Below, piece after piece: positions 7,662-17,050 of a stretch of DNA of 64,000 bases. The position numbers and the translations under genes were made by a program. Position 1 is the first letter of the stretch; the number at the start of each line of letters is the position of its first letter. Source of the stretch: JAOUFP01 sp963801505 (lineage in GTDB: Bacteria; Nitrospirota; Thermodesulfovibrionia; Thermodesulfovibrionales; UBA6898); NCBI GenBank assembly GCA_963801505.1, contig CAWDEY010000016.1, positions 186,001 to 250,000 on the forward strand. The letters are read 5' to 3'. Under the pieces are notes generated by a model. The model made no database searches and was not told where the DNA came from. It worked only from the letters and a program-made list of their open reading frames with translations.

Positions 7662-9320
7662 ATGAAAATAAGAGATAAATTACTCCTCGGTTTCAGTTTC
7701 TATATCCTTTTTGCTGTTGTCTGCGGTTTCTTTGCCTACAAGAATCTCAGTAAAATTACAACAAGACTAAAGCTTGTCGAGATGGCAGATGATATAACAA
7801 ATACAATACTCGAGGTAAGGAGATATGAAAAGAATTATCTGCTGTTCAGAGACAAAGGCAGTCTGGAGGAATTCAGGAAGTATCTCAGTACATTTAAAAA
7901 TCATATAGACAATATTAAGACTGAGATAATCAGGGAAATGGGCACGGAAAATTTCACTATATTGAAAAAAACTCTGGACGAATACGAAATGCTCTTTAAA
8001 AAGATTACCGCAAACTTCATATCGCAGGATGAACTTTCGAAAGTAGTAATAACAGCCGGAATGAACACCGAGCGGGAACTAAACGGCAAAAACCTCCGGA
8101 CGTTCCTTGTCCTTAGAAGGTACGAAAAGAACCTGATGCTGGATAAGGACGAAAAGAGCAAGGAGCTTTTTTTGAAAACATCCATGATGCTTGATTCCGA
8201 CAGCCGCGTCGAACGCTATGTAATGCTTGTGAAAAGACTATGCGATCTTTACCAGGAAGAAAGAAGTTCCATGGATATGATGAGACTGAAGGCGAGGAAT
8301 CTGCAGTCGTTTACAGGGAATCTGTCAAAAAAGGAGAGGACTGATATCGGCAGAATACTGCAGACTTCCGTGCAGATGCTCTTGTTTGCCTTACTAGGAG
8401 TTATAGTGCTGGGCATGATCATGAACATAAAGCTCGCCACGAGCATCGCCAACCCCATAAGAAGGCTTGAGAAAATAACAAAAAAAGTCGCTAAGGGAGA
8501 TTTTTCAGAGGCGATTAAGGTGACAGGCAAGGATGAGATTGCGTCCCTTGAGCTCTCGTTCAACCAGATGGAGGAGAGGTTGCTCGATGCGATGACCTCA
8601 CTTGAACATACCATAGAAAAACTTCAGGAAAAACAGGCTGAACTGGTCGAGGCAGAGAAACTGGCCTCGATAGGCAAGCTGGCAGCGGGCATCGCCCATG
8701 AGATTAACAACCCCCTCACCTCTGTTTTAACATTCTCCAGCCTGCTCCTTGAACAATGTCCTGAAAACGACCCCCGGCATGAAAGACTTAAGATGGTCGT
8801 GAAAGAGACGACACGTGCAAGAAATATAGTCAGACAGGTACTTAATTTCGCCAAAGAAGCACCCCTTCGAAAAGAAAAAATTAACGTAAATCGTCCGGTC
8901 AAAGAAATAGCAGATTCCCTTATTGAACAGGGGACGTTTAAGGACATTGAACTGTCACTGAACTTCTCTGAAAACCTGCCGGAGATATATATAGACACTG
9001 TTCAGATCGGTCAGGTCATAACGAACATATTGGTTAACGCCGCTCATGCCATTACCCCGCCCGGCAAGATAAATATAGCCACACAGGCAGCCGGTAATTT
9101 CGTGGAAATAATATTTACTGATACTGGCAGTGGCATACCTGAGGAAAACATAAAGAAGATCTTTGATCCTTTCTTTACGACAAAAGACAAAACAAAGGGG
9201 ACAGGCCTCGGGCTTGCGGTAAGTTATGGTATTATTAAAAAGCACGGCGGAGATATTGAAGTCAGAAGCATTGCAGAAAAGGGGTCGACATTTATTGTGA
9301 GGTTGCCATTATATGGATAG
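7662..9320 (+). CDS. Membrane sensor histidine kinase (HAMP, HisKA, HATPase)
   Basis: A 552-residue two-component kinase. Transmembrane helix 1 (about 8-27), a mostly helical periplasmic sensor (about 28-235), helix 2 (about 236-258), HAMP (about 260-315), a short coiled coil, HisKA with His346 in AAGIAHEINNPLTS, and an ATPase domain with N box (NVLVNAAHAI), DTGSGIPEE, FDPFFTTK and GTGLGLAVSYGII. Start chosen at the ATG just before helix 1; the ribosome-binding site is poor. The stop overlaps the start of the NtrC-type regulator by eight bases, so they form a cognate pair. Confidence 0.93.
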   Translation: MKIRDKLLLGFSFYILFAVVCGFFAYKNLSKITTRLKLVEMADDITNTILEVRRYEKNYLLFRDKGSLEEFRKYLSTFKNHIDNIKTEIIREMGTENFTILKKTLDEYEMLFKKITANFISQDELSKVVITAGMNTERELNGKNLRTFLVLRRYEKNLMLDKDEKSKELFLKTSMMLDSDSRVERYVMLVKRLCDLYQEERSSMDMMRLKARNLQSFTGNLSKKERTDIGRILQTSVQMLLFALLGVIVLGMIMNIKLATSIANPIRRLEKITKKVAKGDFSEAIKVTGKDEIASLELSFNQMEERLLDAMTSLEHTIEKLQEKQAELVEAEKLASIGKLAAGIAHEINNPLTSVLTFSSLLLEQCPENDPRHERLKMVVKETTRARNIVRQVLNFAKEAPLRKEKINVNRPVKEIADSLIEQGTFKDIELSLNFSENLPEIYIDTVQIGQVITNILVNAAHAITPPGKINIATQAAGNFVEIIFTDTGSGIPEENIKKIFDPFFTTKDKTKGTGLGLAVSYGIIKKHGGDIEVRSIAEKGSTFIVRLPLYG

Positions 9321-10704
9321 ATTCAAGGCCATAGTAGTAGATGATGAGCCGATTGTTTGTGAGGCGGTAAAGGCCATACTCGAGACCGAGGATATTGATG
9401 TTTTCATCACAACGAGCACCCTTAAGGCAATTGAAGACATCAAGACGAACAACTATGATCTCATCATCTCCGATGTCATGATGCCTGAGATGAATGGATT
9501 TGATTTATATGAAAATGTCAAAGAAATTGCATACGACAGCATATTCATACTGATCACCGCCTTTGGGACAATATCCTCTGCAGTAGACGCCATAAAACTG
9601 GGTATATACGATTATATCCCAAAGCCTTTTACCCCTGATGAAGTTAGAATCCCTGTCAGAAGAGCGCTTCAGAGGAAGCGGCTCGAAAGGGAGAATATCG
9701 CTCTTCGCACTCAGATCGAGACAAGATATTCTTTTCAGAATATTATCGGAAACAGTTCCGAGATGCATGAGGTCTTCAGAATAATGAGACATGCGGCCTC
9801 AAGCGAATCCAATGTATTGGTCACGGGAGAAAGCGGCACTGGCAAGGAACTTGTCGCAAGAGCTGTCCACAGTAACAGCGTAAGGACACGCAAGAAATTT
9901 GTGACAGTCAATTGCGGGGCCATACCTGAGGGGCTTATGGAATCCGAACTCTTCGGTCATGTTAAAGGTGCCTTTACCGGAGCAGTCTCTGACAAACGGG
10001 GACTTATTGAGGAGGCCGACAAAGGCACTCTTTTCCTGGATGAAATAGGAGAACTGCCCCAGGTCCTCCAGGTCAAGCTCCTGAGGGTGCTGCAAGACGG
10101 TGACTTTTCACGGGTGGGTGACCCTGTGCCCCATAACGTTAATGTGCGGGTAATTGCCGCAACCAACAGAGACCTCAAAAAAGCTATTACGGATAAAAAT
10201 TTCAGGGAAGACCTTTATTACAGACTCAATGTTATCCCAATCGAACTCCCGCCTCTCAGAAAAAGAAAAGAAGACATCCCTATGCTTGTTAATTTTTTTC
10301 TGGACAAACACAAGGTAAAGGCCATTGAAAAGAACATTAAGGGCATCTCAAAGGAGGCAATGCAGGCACTTCTTAATTACCACTTTCCCGGGAATGTCAG
10401 GGAGCTCGAAAACGCCGTAGAATATGCAATCGCGTTTACCTCAGGCCCTGTTGTACAGAAAGAAGATTTGCCTAAATATATCCTTGAGGACAAAAAACTC
10501 AGTGAAGAAGCCCGCTCCATACCGATTATGCCCCTCAGGGAAGCGAAGGCGCAATTCGAAAAAAGTCTTATTATGGCTGCACTTATAGAGTCCGGGGGAA
10601 ATATCTCAGAGGCCTCAAGACTTCTTAACATCCACAGACAGAACCTTCAGCAGAAGATAAGGCTTCTGGGTATTGATTTGACGTCCGTTTCTGTTGCTCA
10701 ATAA
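9313..10704 (+). CDS. Sigma-54-dependent response regulator, NtrC type
   Basis: A 463-residue regulator with a full receiver (acidic pair VVDDEP, phospho-acceptor Asp54 in ISDVMMPEM, PKPF motif), an AAA+ domain (Walker A GESGTGKE, GAFTGA loop, DEIGELP), and a C-terminal Fis-type helix-turn-helix (GGNISEASRLLNIHRQNLQ). Partner of the overlapping kinase gene. It probably activates sigma-54 promoters; those at 1119 and 3802 are the nearest good candidates, in competition with the atypical activator at 2363. Confidence 0.95.
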   Translation: MDRFKAIVVDDEPIVCEAVKAILETEDIDVFITTSTLKAIEDIKTNNYDLIISDVMMPEMNGFDLYENVKEIAYDSIFILITAFGTISSAVDAIKLGIYDYIPKPFTPDEVRIPVRRALQRKRLERENIALRTQIETRYSFQNIIGNSSEMHEVFRIMRHAASSESNVLVTGESGTGKELVARAVHSNSVRTRKKFVTVNCGAIPEGLMESELFGHVKGAFTGAVSDKRGLIEEADKGTLFLDEIGELPQVLQVKLLRVLQDGDFSRVGDPVPHNVNVRVIAATNRDLKKAITDKNFREDLYYRLNVIPIELPPLRKRKEDIPMLVNFFLDKHKVKAIEKNIKGISKEAMQALLNYHFPGNVRELENAVEYAIAFTSGPVVQKEDLPKYILEDKKLSEEARSIPIMPLREAKAQFEKSLIMAALIESGGNISEASRLLNIHRQNLQQKIRLLGIDLTSVSVAQ

Positions 10705-10790
10705 GCCCGTTTGCGAAATAATCCCTTCCCCTCCATCCAAAAACTGGAAAGCATGTCCATACCTATCTGAAGATTTTTTTTGTCCGGGTA

Positions 10791-10819
10791 TTGACAGGGC
10801 CTTAATCCTCTAGTAGCAT
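10791..10819 (+). promoter_or_regulatory. Probable sigma-70 promoter of molybdenum cluster
   Basis: TTGACA (10791-10796), a 17-base spacer and TAGCAT (10814-10819) lie about 36 bases before the first gene of the molybdenum hydroxylase cluster. Confidence 0.45.
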
Positions 10820-10854
10820 CTGATTATAGCTTTCATTGTACAAGAGGCAGGCAT

Positions 10855-11944
10855 ATGTGTGAAGCGTCTTCCTATAAAACTGCTGGAGTAAAGACAATCC
10901 ATTTGAGCGAGGCGGTCGGCTCGGTCCTCGCGCATGATATTACAGAGATACGACAGGGTGAATTCAAGGGCCCTGCATTCAGAAAAGGTCATATCATCAG
11001 GGAGGAGGACATATGTCACCTGCAGCGGCTCGGCAAGGAACATTTTTTTGTCCTGAATATTTCAGATGACGAAGCTCACGAAGACGATGCAGCTTATGAA
11101 CTGGCGTATTCCCTGATCGGTCAGGGCGTGGAGATCAGCGCTGCTCCCAGGGAAGGCAAGATCAATCTTGTTGCCAGCACCGACGGTCTCCTTAAGATCG
11201 ACAGGGAGGCTCTCCTTCATTTTAACATGCTCGGTGATGTCATCTGCGCTACGCTTCATAATAATACGGTAATCCACAGGGGAGATCTTGTTGCATCCGT
11301 CAAAACAGTGCCTCTTCTGATCAAGCGGAAGATCATCAACAGCAGCCGCAGACATTGCCAATGCGTCCCGAAGGAGCGATTCAGAGAAAATAGTCAGGAC
11401 CGGAGTACTTGAAATAAAGCAGATGAGGCCCCCGTCTGCCGGGATCGTTGTAACAGGAAACGAAATTTTCAGTAACAGGATCAAGGACGTCTTTGCCCCT
11501 GTCCTACAGAAAAAGATCGAGACCTTCGGCGGCAGGGTCACGGGCATCTTCTACGCGCCTGACGACGAAACATTCATAGAAGCTAAAATGCGGGAGTTGC
11601 TTGATAGCGGCGCTGACTTGATCATTACCACCGGCGGCATGTCTGTTGACCCCGATGATGTGACCCGCTTCGCCATAAGAAGACTCGGGGCCACTGATAT
11701 CACATACGGCTCCCCGGTGCTTCCAGGCGCTATGTTCCTTATAGCTTATCTTGATGAAATACCCATAGTTGGGCTCCCCGCCTGTGGCATGCATCACAAA
11801 GCCACTGTCTTTGACCTGCTCCTTCCGAGGGTACTTGCAGGCGAAAGACCTGGACGGAGAGAACTTGCGGAACTCGGCCACGGGGGACTGTGCAGAAAGT
11901 GCGATAGCTGCGTTTATCCCCATTGTCCGTTTGGCAAACAATAG
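10855..11944 (+). pseudogene. Molybdopterin-binding (MoeA/MoCF-like) protein, one frameshift
   Basis: Two abutting frames make one protein of about 360 residues. The first (10855 to about 11330) is the N-terminal domain (SEAVGSVLAHDITEI, FKGPAFRKGHII); the second carries the MoCF molybdopterin-binding fold (GIVVTGNEIF, DLIITTGGMSVDPDD, GLPACGMHHK) and a Cys-rich tail (CRKCDSCVYPHCPFG). The frame changes near 11325-11340, after PLLIKRKI, with coding-like sequence on both sides (ADIANASRRSDSEKI in the second frame). MoeA-like proteins handle molybdopterin before insertion, which suits the hydroxylase genes that follow. One single-base change would restore it, so a sequence error is possible. 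Confidence 0.8.
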
Positions 11945-11950
11945 GAAAAG

Positions 11951-11966
11951 TGGCAGCAGCACTGCC
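11951..11966 (+). promoter_or_regulatory. Weak sigma-54-like element
   Basis: TGGCAGCAGCACTGCC keeps TGGCA and TGC at the correct -24/-12 spacing but misses four consensus positions. It ends 44 bases before the iron-sulfur subunit start. Could be chance. Confidence 0.2.
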
Positions 11967-12010
11967 TTTGGTAAGCTTACAAACCAGCGTTTTTACAAAA
12001 GGAGGTATCC

Positions 12011-12466
12011 ATGATTTCTCTTGATATTAACGGAAAAATGCATATGGTGGATGTAGGGCCTGATGTCCCCCTTCTGTGGGTCATCAGAGAATACCTTAGA
12101 CTTACCGGGACAAAATTCGGCTGCGGCATAGGCATGTGCGGCTCGTGTACGGTCCACATAAATGGCACAGCTGCACGATCATGCCAAATTCAGGCCGGAG
12201 ACGCTCAGGGTAAGAAGATAACAACAATCGAGGGGCTTCCGGAAGACCACCCGGTCAAGATGGCCTGGATCAGGGAACAGGTGCCGCAGTGCGGCTACTG
12301 CCAACCAGGACAGATCATGCAGGCAGCGGCCCTCCTTGCAAAAGACGCTAATCCTTCTGAAAACAAGATTGTCTCCACTATGGAGGGCAATCTCTGCCGG
12401 TGCGGCACCTATCCGTACATAAAACGTGCCATCTACAGGGCAGCCAGGGAGGCCGGAAGAAAATGA
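12011..12466 (+). CDS. Molybdenum hydroxylase iron-sulfur subunit (IorA-like)
   Basis: A 151-residue subunit with two [2Fe-2S] clusters. Plant-type ferredoxin site CGIGMCGSC...C (about residues 38-60) and the helical-domain site CGYCQPGQ ... CRCGTY (about 97-136). It passes electrons from the molybdenum centre of the large subunit. Overall length and wording resemble the isoquinoline 1-oxidoreductase alpha subunit group. AAAGGAGGT precedes the ATG. The stop overlaps the start of the large subunit (ATGA), so expression is coupled. Confidence 0.93.
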   Translation: MISLDINGKMHMVDVGPDVPLLWVIREYLRLTGTKFGCGIGMCGSCTVHINGTAARSCQIQAGDAQGKKITTIEGLPEDHPVKMAWIREQVPQCGYCQPGQIMQAAALLAKDANPSENKIVSTMEGNLCRCGTYPYIKRAIYRAAREAGRK

Positions 12467-14637
12467 AAACCTCTATTACACGTCGTGAATTTCTTCAGAA
12501 GTCGCTTGCCGGGGCAGGCATCGCCATAGCAGTCTCGGTGACTCCTTTCGGGATGAAGGTCCTTTCCGCGGAAGAGGCCGCCTCCGTCAATACAGACTTC
12601 TCTCCGAATGTCTGGCTCAAAATTACGCCTGACAATATCGTCCAGGTAATAGTCAACAAATCAGAGATGGGTCAGGGCGTCTACACATCCCTGCCGATGA
12701 TCATCGCTGACGAACTCGGCGCGGACTGGAAGCAGGTGAGGATTGCCGTAGCCCCTGCTGCCGATAAATACAAAGACCCCGCATGGGGCGCCCAGGCAAC
12801 CGGCGGAAGTTCCAGCATCAAGCATATGTATGGACCGCTCCGGCTGGCAGGCGCGGCAGCCCGGCAGATGCTTATTGGTGCCGCGTCCGGGACATGGAAG
12901 GTTCCGGAAGAACAATGCGAAGCTCATATGGGAACAGTGAGGCATACGGCCTCAAAAAAGGCCCTCTCCTTCGGACAACTGACAGCAAAAGCAGCCAGCC
13001 TACAGGTACCAATAAAGCCAACTCTCAAGGCGGAAGGCGAGTTTCAATTTATCGGCCGCCCCCTTGATCGTTTCGACATCCCGGAGAAGGTCAACGGAAA
13101 GGCGCTTTTCGGTATAGACTCCTTTAAACCGGACATGCAGTATGCCGCCATCTCCCGTCCGCCGGCATACGGGGCCAGGCCGCTTTCATTTGACAAGGAC
13201 AATGCTCTTAAAATAAAAGGGGTGACAACCGTTGTATCCATCCCAAGCGGCATCGCAGTCTGCGCCGCAACACCTGATGCAGCATGGAAAGGAAGAGATG
13301 CCCTTGGGGTAAAATGGAGCAAGGAGGAACACCCTGATCTTGATAACACTGCACTTGAGAAGGCGTTCCTAAACGACCTTTCAAAGCAGGGCGTGGTCGC
13401 ACGCAATGACGGAGACGCACTCAAGACAATCACTCGCGCTGCAAAAAAAATAAGTGCGACATATTGCCTGCCCTACCTCTCCCACGCCACAATGGAACCG
13501 ATGAACTGCACCGCCTCTGTCAGCAAAGACCGTTGCGAAATTTGGGTACCAACGCAAAACCAGACCGGAGTCCTGCATCTGACGCAAAAACTGACAGGGC
13601 TTAAGCCTGAACAGATCCAGGTGCATACTACATATCTCGGCGGCGGCTTAGGCAGACGGTTCGAAACTGATTTTGTTGAAGAGACGCTGAGATTGGCTAA
13701 ATCAACAGGCAAACCGGTGAAGCTGATATGGAAGCGGGAAGAGGATATGCAGCATGATTTTTACAGGCCTGCAAACTGTTCAAGGATAGAGGCCGCACTG
13801 GATGATAATGGCAAGTTGATTGCCTGGTCTCATAAAATTGTCTGCCAGTCGATATTCTCACGCGTGTTTCCCGAGCAGGTAAAAGGGGGTATAGACCCGG
13901 CTGCGGTTGAAGGCCTGAAGAACATGGAATATGAGGTACCCAACATACGGGTAGAATATGTGAAGCTCGAAAATCCGGTGCCTGTCGGTTTCTGGCGCTC
14001 TGTCGGGAGTTCTCACAATGCCTTTACTGTAGAGAGTTTTATCGACGAGGCGGCCCATGCAGCAGGCAAAGACCCGCTGGCTTTCCGGCTGGAACTTCTG
14101 AAGGACCATCCCCGTGCTCACCGCGTTTTGGAAGTTGTCGCTGAGAAGGCAGGCTGGGGAAAACCGTTGATTAATGGGCAGGGCCGAGGGATAGCCCAGC
14201 ATATGTCATTCGATACCTACGTAGCCCAGGTGGCCGAAGTCTCTGTTGATAAATCTAATGGTGCAATAAGAGTCCACAGGGTAGTATGCGCTGCTGATTG
14301 CGGACCGATCGTAAATCCGGCTATCATCAGGGCTCAGATGACCGGCGCGATTATCATGGGCCTGAGCGCTGCTTTGCACGAAGCCATCTCTTTTGAAAAG
14401 GGAGGGGTCGCGTCTTCCAATTTCAGCGACTATCCCCTGCTCCGGATGAGTGAAATACCAGAGATAGAAGTACATATCGTAAATAGCAAAGACAAGATTG
14501 GAGGGATCGGAGAGCCGGGACTGCCGCCCTGTGCGCCGGCAGTCGCCAATGCCGTATTTCGGGCATCGGGTGTACGGCTAAGGCGTCTGCCGATAAAGCC
14601 CGAGACCGTTATGGAGGCGCTGAAGAAAAACGCATGA
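12463..14637 (+). CDS. Molybdenum hydroxylase large subunit with Tat signal (IorB-like)
   Basis: A 724-residue molybdopterin-binding subunit of the aldehyde/isoquinoline oxidoreductase group. A twin-arginine signal opens it (TRREFLQKSLAGAGIAIAVS), so the folded complex would be moved to the periplasm, probably with the iron-sulfur subunit carried along. Seen motifs include SEMGQGVYTSLPMI, GGGLGRRFE and the end-domain GIGEPGLPPCAPAVANAVF, whose Glu is the expected catalytic base. ATG at 12463 overlaps the previous stop. The frame is intact, unlike its maturation neighbours. Substrate (aldehyde or N-heterocycle) cannot be chosen from sequence. Confidence 0.92.
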   Translation: MKTSITRREFLQKSLAGAGIAIAVSVTPFGMKVLSAEEAASVNTDFSPNVWLKITPDNIVQVIVNKSEMGQGVYTSLPMIIADELGADWKQVRIAVAPAADKYKDPAWGAQATGGSSSIKHMYGPLRLAGAAARQMLIGAASGTWKVPEEQCEAHMGTVRHTASKKALSFGQLTAKAASLQVPIKPTLKAEGEFQFIGRPLDRFDIPEKVNGKALFGIDSFKPDMQYAAISRPPAYGARPLSFDKDNALKIKGVTTVVSIPSGIAVCAATPDAAWKGRDALGVKWSKEEHPDLDNTALEKAFLNDLSKQGVVARNDGDALKTITRAAKKISATYCLPYLSHATMEPMNCTASVSKDRCEIWVPTQNQTGVLHLTQKLTGLKPEQIQVHTTYLGGGLGRRFETDFVEETLRLAKSTGKPVKLIWKREEDMQHDFYRPANCSRIEAALDDNGKLIAWSHKIVCQSIFSRVFPEQVKGGIDPAAVEGLKNMEYEVPNIRVEYVKLENPVPVGFWRSVGSSHNAFTVESFIDEAAHAAGKDPLAFRLELLKDHPRAHRVLEVVAEKAGWGKPLINGQGRGIAQHMSFDTYVAQVAEVSVDKSNGAIRVHRVVCAADCGPIVNPAIIRAQMTGAIIMGLSAALHEAISFEKGGVASSNFSDYPLLRMSEIPEIEVHIVNSKDKIGGIGEPGLPPCAPAVANAVFRASGVRLRRLPIKPETVMEALKKNA

Positions 14638-14700
14638 AATTTCAATTAAATGTTAAGAGGACCTTACAAATCAATTTTTTTGTCTGGAGGGCTGTTTAAT

Positions 14701-15544
14701 TTGGAACTATATGAAGAACTCGTAAAATTGAAAAAAGATGGGGTCCCCTCGGCACTGGCTACCATTGTGCAGTGTGTCAGGATCATCCCCACAAAAAGAG
14801 GGGGCCAAAATGCTGGTAAGGGCCGATGGTACAATTTTGGGCACTCTGGGTGGCGGCTGTCTTGAGGCAGAGGTCATGCAAGTCGCCCAAATGGCCATCA
14901 GGGATGGTGCTCCGAGGACCATCCCCTTTGAACTTACGGAAAAACACGGAGGCCTGGTCTGCGGCGGCAAGGTGCTCGTCTATATTGAACCCGTCATACC
15001 GGCCCCTGATCTCATTATTCTCGGGGCCGGACATGTCAGCAGGGCATTGGCCCGGACTGCTGCTTTCGCAGGATTCAGGGTAACAGTGACAGATGACCGG
15101 ATTGAATACATTGACAAAGATAATTTTCCTGATACAGATAAAGTCATCGTCAGTGAATTTTCTGAGGTTTTTTCCCACATTCAGGCAAGCCAAAATTCCT
15201 ACATAGTTGTCGCTACGCGGGGCCACAACCATGATCTCGACGCGCTGAGGGCCGCACTCAACACAGAGGCGCGGTACATCGGACTTCTGGGAAGCAGGCG
15301 TAAAAGAGCCCTCCTTTTCAGGACGCTCCATGAAGAAGGGTTCCCCAAAACCAGCACCAGCAGGATCGTGACCCCTGTCGGTCTGGACATAGGGTCAATA
15401 ACACCTGAAGAGATAGCGGTAAGTATTGTTGCACAGCTTATAAGTGAAAGGAGGGGAAATGCCGGCAAAGGTATCAGCAGTGCTTCTTGCTGCGGGCTCG
15501 TCGAGGAGAATGGGTCGGATAAAACAGCTCCTTCCCCTGCCTGA
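14701..15544 (+). pseudogene. XdhC-family molybdenum hydroxylase maturation protein, frameshifted
   Basis: XdhC proteins bind molybdenum cofactor and help sulfurate and insert it. The N-terminus is in one frame (LELYEELVKLKKDGVPSALA from a TTG at 14701 behind GGAGG) and the rest in another (SGSSPQKEGAKMLVRADGT, then GTLGGGCLEAEV and the Rossmann part LIILGAGHVSRALA). The switch lies near 14775-14785. The C-terminus also looks abnormal: after LISERRG it runs on for about 29 residues over the start of the next gene. One or two small indels explain everything, so decay or sequence error are both open. Confidence 0.85.
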
Positions 15545-16107
15545 CGGACCGGTAATCAATTATTGTCTCCGGAACATTATAGCTTCAGGCATTGAAGATA
15601 TAATCGTTGTACTGGGCAAAAAAAGTGCGGAACTTCTGGAGGTTTTGCGTTGCCTCCCTGTGCAGGTTGCATTCAATACAGCTCCTGTGAGTGAGATGGC
15701 GGACTCAGTCAGGACAGGACTGGGCCATATTCAGGCGTCTTCAACAGGCGTTCTGATCTGTCTGTCTGACCAGCCCCTGGTGTCCATGGAGACCTTTAAA
15801 GCCCTAAAACAAATGCACCTGGGAATGTCCTGACCATATATTCATCCCGGCATACAAGGGCAAGAAGGGACACCCTACCCTCTTTCCTGCCAATATCCTC
15901 AATGAGATATTTCCGGATCTTACCTTGAGAGATATTATTGACCGTCATCCCGGCAGGGTGAAATACCAGGACGTCTCTGATGAGGGGACAATTATAGATA
16001 TGGACACAATGGAAGATTACAGAAAGGTCCTTGAACAATCACACAGGATGGTCAAGCCAGCCCTGTTATATCGGAAAGAGATTAAAATAGATCAAAAGCT
16101 GATTTGA
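15459..16107 (+). pseudogene. MocA-like molybdopterin nucleotidyltransferase, frameshifted
   Basis: NTP-transferase fold protein that would attach CMP or GMP to molybdopterin for hydroxylase enzymes. From the ATG at 15459 (behind AAGGAGGGG) it reads VSAVLLAAGSSRRMG (nucleotide-binding loop) and ICLSDQPLVS (metal-binding Asp), stopping early at 15833; the remainder (DHIFIPAYKGKKGHPTLF ... DEGTIIDMDTMEDY) continues in the next frame to 16107. The break is near 15825. MocA/CoxG-like enzymes commonly sit beside xdhC, matching this context. Third frame-disrupted gene in the cluster. Confidence 0.8.
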
Positions 16108-16163
16108 TCTCCTGAATTGTTGCGTGGTTATGAACACCCAATATGTAGTAATAATTTTTCATT

Positions 16164-16802
16164 TCAGTTATTGAAAATTTCTTCATCGGGATAGCAGCGG
16201 GAGTCAGGCCCAAAATGCTGCGATATTTCCGGCACTTCGTATGTTTCGTCAGTCACTTCTTTCAGCACCAGTTCTTCGGGGTGCGGTGCCAATCCCTGTG
16301 TTATGGCAAAGGTCTCTGGATTAAAGGACAGGCCCTTTCTTTCTTCTTCTGCCAGGTTGAGCATTACTTCCGGATCGAACAGGAAATCAGTGTCATAAAA
16401 ATAAAGAGTTTCGAGCTGGTCAAAATCTATTTTTTCGATATGGTAAGGTCCTATCTTTGCTGCTGCATTTTTTTCACTTTTCGATCCGGAGGTGCGGACC
16501 ATGTCATTGTGAAGTTCGGAGTATAATTGCAACGTATCGTATATCAAAAGGTAATGGTAGTCATTGAGATAATAAAGCTCCGGCCGAAGGAGTTTTTCAA
16601 GCATGTCCCTGAGGGTCTTTAACGCCACCGCGGGACTGAATACCCTGGCTGCCAGAGGCAATATCCCCCTCAGCTCGCTTTTTGCTTCTTTAGAATTTTC
16701 TGAATAGCCAATCAGGTCAGTGATTTCATCAATAACAATCTCCATACTCTCTTTTAATATTTCGATGAATAACTTGTCCGGGGTCTCTTGAAACCGCAAC
16801 AT
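16164..16802 (-). CDS. Hypothetical protein, unknown family
   Basis: A 212-residue soluble protein starting MLRFQETPDKLF, with GGAAAG before the ATG. The first half looks helical and hydrophobic-patterned; the second half is acidic and rich in Tyr and Phe (YFYDTDFLFDPEVML). No signal peptide, transmembrane segment or cofactor motif is visible. It faces leftward and converges with the molybdenum cluster, so it is not part of it. I do not recognise it. Confidence 0.7.
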   Translation of the reverse strand: MLRFQETPDKLFIEILKESMEIVIDEITDLIGYSENSKEAKSELRGILPLAARVFSPAVALKTLRDMLEKLLRPELYYLNDYHYLLIYDTLQLYSELHNDMVRTSGSKSEKNAAAKIGPYHIEKIDFDQLETLYFYDTDFLFDPEVMLNLAEEERKGLSFNPETFAITQGLAPHPEELVLKEVTDETYEVPEISQHFGPDSRCYPDEEIFNN

Positions 16803-16998
16803 CTTTCTTTCCTTTGACTACCCCCTTCCGATTTTTCCACCCATGAACATTTGCAAACGTGGATCATAGAAATATCGTATCATTAAAAGGCCAATCTGGG
16901 ATATGATGGATGCCGATCTATTGGTTCCGAAATATGCAGTCTCATGTACTTCCTGAAATAAACACTGCAGCGTTTATCTCAATTTTGCGACGTACACC

Positions 16999-17007
16999 TG
17001 CTATAAT
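16999..17007 (+). promoter_or_regulatory. Extended -10 promoter
   Basis: TGCTATAAT is a perfect extended -10 element. A transcript beginning about 17013 would support the start codon at 17051 and rules against an upstream start at 16910. Confidence 0.5.
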
Positions 17008-17050
17008 GTATGCATATTATACCGTTGTTCCGGAGAAACATTTGAATTCA

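Noticed and set aside
16910..17050. N-terminal extension of the FAH-family protein
   Set aside because: Residues do not match the family and an extended -10 promoter lies within it.
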